Origin: RDYZ01 sp964518905 | GTDB taxonomy: Bacteria > Cyanobacteriota > Cyanobacteriia > Cyanobacteriales > Geitlerinemataceae | NCBI GenBank assembly: GCA_964518905.1 | Contig: CAZFJL010000004.1 | Coordinates: 62,001 to 126,000, forward strand | Reading direction: 5' to 3' | DNA: 64,000 nucleotides | Part shown: piece by piece, positions 17,293-25,288 of the stretch | How positions within the stretch are numbered: the stretch's first letter is position 1 | How the letters are laid out: the number at the start of each line of letters is the position of its first letter | The notes under the pieces: generated by a model | What the model saw: the letters and a program-made list of their open reading frames with translations, nothing else | What the model was told of the DNA's origin: nothing | The model's database searches: none | Position numbers and translations under genes: made by a program

Positions 17293-17763
17293 TTAATAAC
17301 TCCACATACCTAAGCGTTGATTTTTGGCGTTGCTTTCTGCCTCAGCGAGGGCATCCGCAGAATTGGGACAAGTTTGGCGGAAACTGCCATGTAATTGAGC
17401 TTGTCCTTCTGCAACCATTTGTAAATTGATATTACGATCTCCGCTAAAAATAACGGCCAAAACTCGGCCACTGTTAATGCTTCCTAGATCATAATATTGC
17501 ACCGATGAACCAACGGAAATCAGTTGAGTTAAACGATTTTTAGAATTTTCGGCATTTGTTTGGGCTTGTCCATTCACCCAGTCGGGAGAATCAATACAAG
17601 CGAGTTGGGTGGTAATGGATCTCCCGCCTTGATTCAAAACAACGGTATCGCCATCCGTAACTTCTACCACCGTTGCGGTTAGCGGATTAGCATTAACAGT
17701 CTGAGGACACGTTGCGAGGATGATCGCAGTGATAAAACCCAACAATGATGGTTTAGTTTTCAC
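17293..17763 (-). CDS. secreted staphylococcal-nuclease-fold protein, possibly inactive
   Basis: A 156-residue protein starting at a GTG, chosen because it gives a clean signal peptide (residues 1-25, 'LLGFITAIILATC'). The frame continues upstream to 17889 without similarity. The mature part has the SNase OB-fold landmarks 'TDGDTVVLNQ', 'LACIDSPD' and 'SGRVLAVIF'. Aligned by eye to the S. aureus enzyme, catalytic Arg35 is Gln53, Glu43 is Asp61, and Arg87 is kept as Arg100. Activity is therefore doubtful; it may bind nucleic acid or be a weak nuclease outside the membrane. Confidence 0.75.
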   Translation of the reverse strand: MKTKPSLLGFITAIILATCPQTVNANPLTATVVEVTDGDTVVLNQGGRSITTQLACIDSPDWVNGQAQTNAENSKNRLTQLISVGSSVQYYDLGSINSGRVLAVIFSGDRNINLQMVAEGQAQLHGSFRQTCPNSADALAEAESNAKNQRLGMWSY

Positions 17764-17940
17764 AGTTATGTTTCCGAAATTCTGGTATGTGGAATCGTAA
17801 TTAAAGTTTATCTCAGTACAAAATAAAAATTTGCCTTTTGATTGGGTTAAGATACGCCACCTCGAACCGCGATCGATTCTCCATCCCATAATCTGAACCG
17901 CTGTTTAGACTGGTATCAAACGCGATCGAGCCGCAAACTC

Positions 17941-18120
17941 ATGACCCCCGACCAACTCAAAGCGATCGTCAAAGAAAGCGTCCGCGAAGCCCTGCGCGAA
18001 GAATGGCTGAAATTCTACCAACTCAACCTGCCCCACGTCAGCGACGCCGAACAAGCCGAAATCGAAGCCGACCTCGGCATACCCGCTGACTACGACGAAG
18101 ACGACTTCATTGACATCTAA
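17941..18120 (+). CDS. small antitoxin-like protein, apparently without a toxin
   Basis: A 59-residue protein starting 'MTPDQLKAIVKESVREALRE', with an acidic end 'YDEDDFIDI'. Small proteins with this helical head and acidic tail are often antitoxins in cyanobacterial type II systems; this is inference from pattern. No toxin frame follows in 18121-18258. It lies 138 bp before a true antitoxin-toxin pair on the same strand, so the two may form an addiction island. The coding case rests on a good ATG, GC-rich third positions and HIP1 use. Confidence 0.6.
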   Translation: MTPDQLKAIVKESVREALREEWLKFYQLNLPHVSDAEQAEIEADLGIPADYDEDDFIDI

Positions 18121-18258
18121 TTTACGACATTAACTATCGCGGCAGTATTTACTGAGACGAGCGCCGCACAACCAAAAATCCGGCAGACTCCTCGATCGCC
18201 CTCAAGCCACCACCAACGCGATCGGGAACAGCAATCGATCGCCCCCCTTACCAAAACC

Positions 18259-18462
18259 ATGACCACCCGAGAACGCCTCCTCCAAGAACTCGCCACCCTC
18301 CCCGACACCGCCCTGCCCCAAGTCCTCGACTTCATCCAAACCCTTAACACCCAGCTCGAAGCCGAAGAAGATGAACGCGATCGCACCGACGCGATCGCAG
18401 CCCTCCAAAACATCGAACGCGAAGGCACGATCGCCTGGGAAACCCTCAAAGCCGAACTCTGA
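18259..18462 (+). CDS. type II antitoxin
   Basis: A 67-residue acidic helical protein: 'MTTRERLLQELATLPDTALP' followed by an amphipathic helix and a Glu-rich tail. Its position 6 nt before a RelE/ParE toxin, its size and its charge identify it as the cognate antitoxin. It has no clear MetJ/Arc-type arm, so DNA binding and operon autoregulation are only assumed from other type II systems. Confidence 0.75.
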   Translation: MTTRERLLQELATLPDTALPQVLDFIQTLNTQLEAEEDERDRTDAIAALQNIEREGTIAWETLKAEL

Positions 18463-18468
18463 GCCGCC

Positions 18469-18732
18469 ATGACCTACCGCATCGAGTTCGCCAAACGCGC
18501 CGCCAAACAATTCTCAGCACTCCCCAAAAACGAACGCCAACGCATCGCCAAGAAAATCGACGCACTCAGCAACGACCCCCGCCCAGCCGGAACTAAACAA
18601 CTTGCCGGTAGCGACGGACTATACCGACAGCGAATCGGCTCGTATCGTGCGATTTACACCATTGAAGACGATCGGCTGCTGATCCTCGTCCTGAAAATCG
18701 GGCATCGTCGCGACGTGTATCGTGACGACTGA
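18469..18732 (+). CDS. RelE/ParE-family toxin
   Basis: 87 residues with the RelE/ParE fold pattern: 'YRIEFAKRAAKQFSALPK', then 'RIAKKIDALSNDPRPAGTKQ', 'LYRQRIGSYRAIYTIED' and the C-terminal 'KIGHRRDVYRDD'. Family members either cleave mRNA on the ribosome or inhibit gyrase. The Arg and His residues near the end ('GHRRDVY') match the RelE-like mRNase branch better. It is translated just after its antitoxin. The gene looks intact. Confidence 0.9.
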   Translation: MTYRIEFAKRAAKQFSALPKNERQRIAKKIDALSNDPRPAGTKQLAGSDGLYRQRIGSYRAIYTIEDDRLLILVLKIGHRRDVYRDD

Positions 18733-18771
18733 CGCATCATTGTGCTCCAAAAAACTGATAGAGCTAAAGTA

Positions 18772-18903
18772 TGTTGCGGCCACGACAAATTGGACTAACA
18801 ACGATACTTAATCGATCGCCGTAACGCACCGAAAATGTCGCGAACAAAACGAATATGGTAACGGTGCGTTTTGGCCGTGTTCACATATCCTGAATATCGA
18901 AAG
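18772..18903. repeat. TGTTGCGGCCACGAC dispersed repeat, copy 1 (full)
   Basis: About 132 bp, beginning TGTTGCGGCCACGAC and ending AATATCGAAAG. Inside, AACGCACCG and CGGTGCGTT form an inverted repeat around 'aaaatgtcg'-type sequence. A second full copy is at 22088-22222 and a half copy at 20637-20720. No coding potential is seen. Confidence 0.8.
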
Positions 18904-18906
18904 CCA

Positions 18907-18978
18907 GCAGGGTGGGAACTGCCCACCACGATCAGCCCGCACATCAGTCTCTGTGATGGTGGGCAATGCCTACCCTAC
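18907..18978. repeat. GTAGGGTGGGCA-type palindromic repeat, copy 2
   Basis: A diverged copy of the 17208-17279 element, with inner arms GCCCACCA and TGGTGGGC. It directly abuts the previous repeat, so the two elements form a composite. Confidence 0.75.
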
Positions 18979-19114
18979 TTGAATTCCCTTTGTTTTTGGT
19001 CAAACCGATGATCTAAGCGATCGCTCTCGTGTCAGCATGGTATCCCGGCAATACTGCACGGCCATAACAACACTGTTTACGACCACCCCCCAACAGAGCA
19101 AAGGAGAAAACCCC

Positions 19115-20551
19115 GTGTCCGTTCGCGTTCGTCTCGCCCCTAGCCCCACCGGCACACTCCACATTGGCACGGCTCGTACCGCTGTGTTTAACTGGCTTTT
19201 CGCTCGCAACCAAGGCGGTACTTTCATCCTGCGTGTGGAAGATACCGACACGGAACGATCGAAAGCCGAATACACCGACAACATCCTCGCCGGTCTAAAG
19301 TGGCTCGGTCTCGATTGGGATGAAGGCCCGTTTTTCCAATCCCAACGGCTCGATCTGTATAAACAAGCCGTTCAAACGCTGCTCGATCAAGGCTTGGCCT
19401 ATCGCTGCTACTGCACCCCCGACGAACTCGCAGCGATGCGCGAAACTCAACGCGCGGCCAAACAAGCGCCGCGCTACGACAACCGCCACCGTAACCTCAC
19501 CGATGAACAGCGCGACGCCTACGAAGCCGAAGGCCGCACTGCTGTGATTCGCTTCAAAATTGACGACGATCGCGAAATTGCTTGGAACGACATGGTGCGC
19601 GATCGCGTGAGTTGGAACACCAATGATCTCGGCGGCGACATGGTGATCGCCCGCGCCGCCAATGCGGGCGAAGTCGGTCAGCCGCTTTACAATCTCGCCG
19701 TGGTCGTCGATGACATCGACATGAAGATCAGCCACGTGATTCGCGGTGAAGACCACATCGCCAATACCGCCAAGCAAATTTTGCTCTACGAAGCCCTCGG
19801 CGAAACGGTTCCCGAATTTGCCCACACGCCGCTGATCCTGAATGAGAAAGGCGCGAAACTCTCGAAGCGCGACGGTGTGACCTCGGTGTCGGATTTCCAG
19901 GCGCGGGGCTATACGGCTGACGCGATCGGCAATTACATGACGCTGCTGGGCTGGTCGCCTGCTGATGGTGAGGAGCGGTTTACCCTCGACGACGCGGCCA
20001 AACAGTTTAGTTTCGATCGGGTCAACAAAGCCGGGGCGAAATTCGACTGGGATAAGCTCAACTGGCTCAACGGTCAAATTCTGCACGCGTTGCCGGTGAG
20101 CGAATTGCTGCCGATGCTGGTTCCCTATTGGCAAGAGGCGGGCTATCAGTTTGACCTGGAGACCGATCGCGAGTGGCTCGAAGCGATTACCGCGACGATC
20201 GGCCCGAGTCTGTCGGTTCTCAGCGAGGCGGTGGAGATGAGCCGCCCGATGATGAGCGAGACGATCGAGCTGGCGGATAAGGCGAAAACGCAGCTTGAGC
20301 TGGATGGTGTCACGGCGGTGTTAACCCACGTGATCCAGCAGACTGAAGCTGCTGAAAGCTTCGATGCGGAGGTCGCGCAGCAGATTATTAACGCGGTCAC
20401 GAAAGAGCTAAAGGTTAAGAAAGGCTTGGTGATGAAGTCGTTGCGGGCTGCGCTGACGGGTGAGCTTTCGGGGCCTGATTTGATTCAATCCTGGGTTGTG
20501 CTACATCAGCGCGGTTTGGCGTTGGGTCGTCTCAAGGCGGCGATCGGCTAG
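19115..20551 (+). CDS. gltX: glutamyl-tRNA synthetase
   Basis: Class I aminoacyl-tRNA synthetase charging tRNA(Glu); in a GatCAB organism it is non-discriminating and also charges tRNA(Gln). Glu-tRNA also feeds tetrapyrrole synthesis. The 478-residue protein has 'HIGT' at residues 16-19 (HIGH motif) and 'KLSKR' at 248-252 (KMSKS motif). The GTG at 19115 is preferred over an upstream ATG because it gives the family N-terminus 'VRVRLAPSPTG' and has AAGGAG eight bases before it (19101-19106). Confidence 0.96.
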   Translation: MSVRVRLAPSPTGTLHIGTARTAVFNWLFARNQGGTFILRVEDTDTERSKAEYTDNILAGLKWLGLDWDEGPFFQSQRLDLYKQAVQTLLDQGLAYRCYCTPDELAAMRETQRAAKQAPRYDNRHRNLTDEQRDAYEAEGRTAVIRFKIDDDREIAWNDMVRDRVSWNTNDLGGDMVIARAANAGEVGQPLYNLAVVVDDIDMKISHVIRGEDHIANTAKQILLYEALGETVPEFAHTPLILNEKGAKLSKRDGVTSVSDFQARGYTADAIGNYMTLLGWSPADGEERFTLDDAAKQFSFDRVNKAGAKFDWDKLNWLNGQILHALPVSELLPMLVPYWQEAGYQFDLETDREWLEAITATIGPSLSVLSEAVEMSRPMMSETIELADKAKTQLELDGVTAVLTHVIQQTEAAESFDAEVAQQIINAVTKELKVKKGLVMKSLRAALTGELSGPDLIQSWVVLHQRGLALGRLKAAIG

Positions 20552-20636
20552 CGCGGTGTTGGAGAGGTAATGGAGTCCCCCTGTAATGCATCGCAATTAT
20601 GGGGGACTTCAGAAGTTGGGCTTGGTTAGGGTGTTT

Positions 20637-20720
20637 TGTGGTCGCGGCAGATTGGGCTACAAACGGTACCTAATCGATCGCCGTAACGCACCGAAAATGT
20701 CGCGGACAAAACGAACATGG
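20637..20720. repeat. TGTTGCGGCCACGAC repeat family, left-half copy
   Basis: Matches the left 85 bp of the repeat at 18772 and stops at 'cgaacatgg', so the right half is missing. It lies between gltX and the accessory GNAT gene. Confidence 0.7.
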
Positions 20721-20804
20721 CTGCTTTCCTTTTTGGATCAAATGGATAAAGTCGAGCTAATCTGAAACTTGAAATAATTGATTCAGAGCACCATGATTTT
20801 AAAT

Positions 20805-21377
20805 TCATTTCTTGGAATTATGTAATTCCATCCACAGCATATCGACCAAAGCACCATCCGGCATCGTCCAGGCATTATGCATGGTTTCTTTCACAAAAAA
20901 TCCCGTTTTTTTACACATATTAATCGAACCGGCGTTAGAAGCCAAAACGGCTGCACGTATGACCTTAAGATTCAACTTCTCAAATCCATAATCAACAATT
21001 CTCTTAAGTCCCAAACGCCCGAACCCTTTAGCTCGATCTTGCTTCTCCAAAACAGCCAATCCTACTTCAGCACAATGCAACTCTTGATTAAACCCTTTTA
21101 ATACAACATAGCCAATAGGTAATTCTTCCGGATCTAAATATATACCTAGAAGCAGAGGTTTACTTGCTTGAGAATGGGGTAGCGAAAAGCAAGAAACTGC
21201 TTCAATAAACTCGTCTATTTCGTGAGTCTCAAAAAATGGACTCCACCCCATGAGACTACTTAATATTGGGTCGCGAGAAAGGCGAATTAAGTGTCGTAGA
21301 TGCTCGTTGGAAAGAGAAGCCAAAAAAATTGTGGTCTCAGTCCGCTTGTGCTCCTGCTTTAATATAATTCGTTTCAT
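20805..21377 (-). CDS. GNAT-family N-acetyltransferase
   Basis: A 190-residue GNAT protein. The motif-A segment is 'EVGLAVLEKQDRAKGFGRLG' (Q/RxxGxG/A-like acetyl-CoA loop), followed by 'VIRAAVLASNAGSINMCKK' and 'TGFFVKE', the usual RimJ/RimL-like ending. The substrate is unknown. Base use differs from the surroundings: it is clearly AT-richer, with A/T third positions and no HIP1 sites. It forms a same-strand pair with the SET gene 15 bp away and probably arrived by transfer. Confidence 0.85.
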   Translation of the reverse strand: MKRIILKQEHKRTETTIFLASLSNEHLRHLIRLSRDPILSSLMGWSPFFETHEIDEFIEAVSCFSLPHSQASKPLLLGIYLDPEELPIGYVVLKGFNQELHCAEVGLAVLEKQDRAKGFGRLGLKRIVDYGFEKLNLKVIRAAVLASNAGSINMCKKTGFFVKETMHNAWTMPDGALVDMLWMELHNSKK

Positions 21378-21392
21378 TTTGATTGTATTTAA

Positions 21393-21782
21393 TTATATAA
21401 AATCTTTTGTTGGGGGATATTCTTCAATGTTTGTATAGGAGATTGTCACTTCCTCCGCCACATCAATAGATTCGATGGCAATTAAATGAGTCCAGAGTCC
21501 ACATTTATCTTCAATCCATTGAATTCTTGCGTTGGGTTTCTTAGAGTGATTACACAAAGAGGTCAGCCCAAATACGATGTAACCATTAACCCACTTGTTG
21601 GCATCACTGTATTCTGACTGCCGTACAAAATAATATTCAAATAATGAGGTTTTATCTATTAGTTCTCGCTGCTCTGGGGGAAATGAACAAGTAGGAGAAG
21701 CTTCAATCAAGTCTCCTTTCTCAATTTTTTTTGTCGCGATCGTGCCTCGATCTTTTCCTTTAATCCAAACAACTTTGAGCAT
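21393..21782 (-). CDS. SET-domain protein (putative lysine methyltransferase)
   Basis: 129 residues forming one compact SET domain. The N-terminal 'GKDRGTIATKKIEKGDLIE' fits the SET-N strand pair, 'LCNHSKKPNA' is the pseudoknot NHSxxPN motif, and 'ISYTNIEEY' supplies the catalytic-site Tyr. No post-SET Cys cluster is present. Such proteins transfer methyl groups from S-adenosylmethionine to lysine. It is AT-rich, lies upstream of the GNAT gene on the same strand, and the two may be co-transcribed. Both are protein-modifying types, but a shared target is speculation. Confidence 0.8.
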   Translation of the reverse strand: MLKVVWIKGKDRGTIATKKIEKGDLIEASPTCSFPPEQRELIDKTSLFEYYFVRQSEYSDANKWVNGYIVFGLTSLCNHSKKPNARIQWIEDKCGLWTHLIAIESIDVAEEVTISYTNIEEYPPTKDFI

Positions 21783-21870
21783 AGGTTCGACCTCAGTACG
21801 AGAGAAAAAGCTTGAAAAGGATGTAGAGAGAGGGTTTGAGAGGAGTTAGCACAAACCAAACCAAACCCTC

Positions 21871-22085
21871 ATGAGCCAGATTATCGAAATTCGAGCCCAA
21901 TTGCGACCCCACCTCGGATGGCATGGAGCCAGACTGTCATTCGTTGCCCTGTTCCTGATGGCACTCTTTCGATCCAAAACCGTTAACCTCGCTGAACTCG
22001 CCACCGTCTGGGGAGGCAGAGCCGACGAAGCCTCAAACTACAAACGGATGCAGCGATTCTTCCGGACGTTTGAAGTGGTAGATAC
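21871..22085 (+). pseudogene. truncated IS4-family transposase
   Basis: About 72 residues match the N-terminus of cyanobacterial IS4-type transposases: 'MSQIIEIRAQLRPHLGWHG' and then 'NYKRMQRFFRTFEV'. Similarity stops at about 22085, where the dispersed repeat copy begins, and the DDE catalytic core is absent. It is a remnant, unable to transpose. Confidence 0.8.
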
Positions 22086-22087
22086 TG

Positions 22088-22222
22088 TGTTGCGGCCACG
22101 ACAAATTTGACCAAAAATGATACCGAATCGATCGCCGTAACGCACCGAAAATGTCGCCGACAAAGCGAATATAGTAACGGTGAGTTTTTGCCGTGTTCAC
22201 AGATCCCAAATATCGAAAGTCG
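22088..22222. repeat. TGTTGCGGCCACGAC repeat family, full copy
   Basis: A full copy, about 135 bp, of the element at 18772. It begins exactly where the transposase similarity ends, so it either inserted into that gene or marks the breakpoint of a deletion. The rest of the gap to 22439 holds nothing recognisable. Confidence 0.8.
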
Positions 22223-22439
22223 ATCGCAGCAAAAACACGCCCTACCGCTAAACCATTGAATTGCTGAACCATCTTGCGTAAGTCCTGGCAGGATTTGCCC
22301 TACAGTATTTTGGGTATGGGGTCGCCCGATTCCGCGATTCCGTCACTGTTTCACCCGCCATCAGGGATTGCCGATCGCAGCGCTGGTCATCATTGAGCCG
22401 GTGCGATCGTTCCAGTCCACCAATTTGTCAGAGAAATCC

Positions 22440-25052
22440 ATGCCCCACGCTTTGTTGGCGAGCTTTGCCGCCGCACGTCCCACCCACCGCCGCTTCGAGC
22501 TACCCGGAGCCCAGCCCCAGTACAAACCCGATCGCCCCGGCCAAGTGGATCATATTGCCCTTGATCTGGCGATCGATATTGCAAATCAGTCCTTTGGCGG
22601 AACCTGCACGATTCGGCTCACTCCGGTGCGCGACGGGCTAACGAAACTCACGCTCGATGCGGTGGACTTGACGATCGGATCGGTGACGATCGGCGGCGTG
22701 GCGCAGGGATTCGACTACGACGGCAAAACGCTACAGGTTTCGCTAACAACGCCGACGGTAATGGGTCAAGCGATCGAACTGGCGATCGCCTATCACGTCG
22801 ATCACCCACGTCGCGGCCTCTATTTTGTCCGCCCAACAGAAACCGAACCCGATAAGCCGGTGCAGGTCTGGACGCAGGGCGAAGATGAAGACTCGCGCTT
22901 TTGGTTTCCCTGTTTTGACTACCCCGGTCAGCTCTCCACGTCCGAAATTCGCGTACGAGTTCCGGCGGACTTTCTCGCAGTTTCCAATGGTGAATTAATC
23001 TCTACGGAAGATTGCGCTGACGGTGGCGAAAAAATCTACCACTGGTCACAACAAGAAGTACATCCCACCTATTTAATGACGCTGGCGATCGGCAAATTCG
23101 CCGAAGTGCGCGACGAGTGGGACGGCATCCCCGTGACGTACTACGTCGAGCGCGATCGGCTGGATGACGTAGCGCGAACCATGGGCAAAACACCGCGCAT
23201 GGTGGCCTTTTTTAGCGACACCTACGGCTATCGCTACGCCTTCCCGAAATACGCGCAAGTCTGCGTCGATGACTTCATTTTCGGTGGCATGGAAAACACC
23301 TCCACCACCTTATTAACCTCTCGTTGCTTGCTCGATGAACGTGCCGCGATCGACGATTCCAGCAGCGAATCCCTCGTCGCGCACGAGCTAGCCCACCAGT
23401 GGTTTGGCGATCTGGTGGTAATCGACCACTGGTCGCACGCTTGGCTCAAGGAAGGGGCGGCGTCCTACGCGGAGGTGCAATGGTTCGAGCATGAGCGCAG
23501 CGCCGATGACGGGGCGTATTACTTGCTAGGAGAGGCGCGGAGCTATCTCGCCGAGGACAGTGGCCGCTACCGTCGCCCGATCGTCACGCACGTATATCGC
23601 GAGGCGATCGAGCTTTACGACAGCCATTTGTACGAAAAAGGCGCGTGTGTTTATCACATGATTCGTGCCGAGTTGGGGGATGCGCTGTTTAAGCAGGCGA
23701 TCGCTAAATTCGTCAATGACAACGCCCATCGCACGGTGGAAACCCTGGATCTGATCCGTGCGATCGAAACCAGCACGGGGCGGAATCTGCGCTATTTGTT
23801 CGATCAATACGTCTATCGCGGTGGTCATCCTGATTATCAGGTGAGCTACGAGTGGGACGAGGATAGCAAGTTGGCGAAAGTGACGGTGGAGCAAACCCAG
23901 GCGAAAAGCGAAGGGACGACACCGCTCGAACGCGATTTATTTGATTTGAAAATCCCGATCGCCTTTGGGTTTATCGCCGATAACGCTGACTCGCCGACCC
24001 TCCAAACCTTCAAAGTTCGCATCCACGAAGCCCAGCAAAGCGTCTATTTCCCGCTCGCTCAAAAACCGGCCTTTGTCAGCTTCGACGCCGGGAATCACAC
24101 GCTCAAAACCGTCAAACTGACATATCCGACCCCGGAACTCAAAGCCCAACTGAAGCACGACCCCGACCCGATCGCGCGGCTCTACGCGGCTCACGCCCTA
24201 GCGAAAAAGGGCGGTCTCGATGGGGTCAAGGCATTGGCTGAGGCGCTGACGGGCGACCCGTTTTGGGGCGTACGTCGCGAGGTCGCCTCGGCACTGGCAA
24301 CGATCGAGACGGTACAAGCATTTGACGCTCTCTCCCAAGGTTTGACCGACACCGACGCCCGAGTCCGGACGGCGGTGGTGTCAGGCTTGGGGAATTACAA
24401 AACCCTGGACGCTTTTAACGTGGTGGCGATCGCACTCAAACAGGGCGATCCGAGCTATTGGGTGGAGTTCGCGGCGGCGGCGGCGATCGGTAAAATTGCC
24501 GCGTCGCAGGTGGATCATCCCGAACTGATTGACCAGGCGATCGCCTTACTCAAGGACATGCTCGAAACCCGCGCCGGTTGGAATGATGTGGTGCAGCGCG
24601 GCGCGATCGCCGGACTCAGCCGCCTAACTACCTCGATCGCCGCGCTTGATCTCATCCTCGATTACACCCGTACCGGCGTATCCCAAGCCCTGCGCCGCCA
24701 AGCGATTCGCGCCATCGGTTCGATCTCGATCGGCCAAACCGACGCCAACGTTGAGCGCATCCTCGATCGCTTTTCGCAGTTGGCCGCCGAGGAGTTTTTC
24801 CTGATTCAGGTGTCGGCGGTGTCGGGCTTGGAGGAAATGGCGACCCCGAAGGCGATCGCCATTTTGCAGACGATCGTCGATCGTACGGCGGATGGCCGCG
24901 TGATTCGTATTGCGGAGGAGGCGATCCGCGAGGTGCAGGAACGATGCAGCGGCGATCGTGCTTTGGATCAGTTGCGTGATGAGCTGGACAAAGTGAAGCA
25001 GCAAAACCGCGATTTGCTCGGGCGTTTGGATGCGCTGGAGGCTAAGGCATAG
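22440..25052 (+). CDS. M1-family aminopeptidase with C-terminal HEAT-like repeats
   Basis: A zinc aminopeptidase of 870 residues from the ATG at 22440; an in-frame ATG at 22368 is possible. The zinc site is His315, His319 and Glu338 in 'HELAHQ' and 'WLKEG', with Glu316 catalytic. The exopeptidase motif reads GGMEN (282-286) instead of the usual GAMEN. From about residue 560 to 850 the protein has HEAT/PBS-type repeats ('DPIARLYAAHALAKKG', 'DPFWGVRREVASAL') and it ends in a short coiled coil. No signal peptide is seen, so it is probably cytoplasmic and works in peptide turnover. Confidence 0.93.
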   Translation: MPHALLASFAAARPTHRRFELPGAQPQYKPDRPGQVDHIALDLAIDIANQSFGGTCTIRLTPVRDGLTKLTLDAVDLTIGSVTIGGVAQGFDYDGKTLQVSLTTPTVMGQAIELAIAYHVDHPRRGLYFVRPTETEPDKPVQVWTQGEDEDSRFWFPCFDYPGQLSTSEIRVRVPADFLAVSNGELISTEDCADGGEKIYHWSQQEVHPTYLMTLAIGKFAEVRDEWDGIPVTYYVERDRLDDVARTMGKTPRMVAFFSDTYGYRYAFPKYAQVCVDDFIFGGMENTSTTLLTSRCLLDERAAIDDSSSESLVAHELAHQWFGDLVVIDHWSHAWLKEGAASYAEVQWFEHERSADDGAYYLLGEARSYLAEDSGRYRRPIVTHVYREAIELYDSHLYEKGACVYHMIRAELGDALFKQAIAKFVNDNAHRTVETLDLIRAIETSTGRNLRYLFDQYVYRGGHPDYQVSYEWDEDSKLAKVTVEQTQAKSEGTTPLERDLFDLKIPIAFGFIADNADSPTLQTFKVRIHEAQQSVYFPLAQKPAFVSFDAGNHTLKTVKLTYPTPELKAQLKHDPDPIARLYAAHALAKKGGLDGVKALAEALTGDPFWGVRREVASALATIETVQAFDALSQGLTDTDARVRTAVVSGLGNYKTLDAFNVVAIALKQGDPSYWVEFAAAAAIGKIAASQVDHPELIDQAIALLKDMLETRAGWNDVVQRGAIAGLSRLTTSIAALDLILDYTRTGVSQALRRQAIRAIGSISIGQTDANVERILDRFSQLAAEEFFLIQVSAVSGLEEMATPKAIAILQTIVDRTADGRVIRIAEEAIREVQERCSGDRALDQLRDELDKVKQQNRDLLGRLDALEAKA

Positions 25053-25082
25053 GTCAAAATTGGGGTGGATCGCGGGAAGCGA

Positions 25083-25113
25083 GACCTTTGAGGTTTTGGA
25101 AACCTCAAAGGTC
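25083..25113. repeat. hairpin repeat after the peptidase gene
   Basis: GACCTTTGAGGTTT and AAACCTCAAAGGTC form a perfect 14-bp stem with a 3-nt loop. It is the better-preserved relative of 15263-15295, and like that copy it sits at the 3' end of a gene. Confidence 0.8.
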
Positions 25114-25157
25114 AAAATCATTTTTTGCCATGCAATTTTGAAGAAACCCGACTTCTT

Positions 25158-25275
25158 ATACGAAATCCGGCTGTGTATAGACTTAGATCGTCGCTCTGAG
25201 CGAACACCGCACTTCGACTCCGCTCAGTGCTCATAGGCGTTCTTTACTTTTCTAATACAGAACCGGATTTCATAT
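25158..25275. mobile_element. MITE-like element, copy 2
   Basis: 118 bp, ATACGAAATCCGG to CCGGATTTCATAT, with the same interior CACCGCACTTCGACTCCGCT as copy 1 and the same orientation. One end has a base change. Confidence 0.7.
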
Positions 25276-25288
25276 TACGTGATTAGAG

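Larger units (their letters stand above)
18733..19114. other. repeat-filled intergenic region before gltX
   Basis: Almost all of this 382-bp gap is taken by two abutting repeats (18772-18903 and 18907-18978). The remaining 19000-19114 leads into gltX and carries its Shine-Dalgarno sequence. Confidence 0.7.

Noticed and set aside
19295..20134. Minus-strand frame of 279 codons inside gltX
   Set aside because: Antisense to gltX; arises from codon bias.
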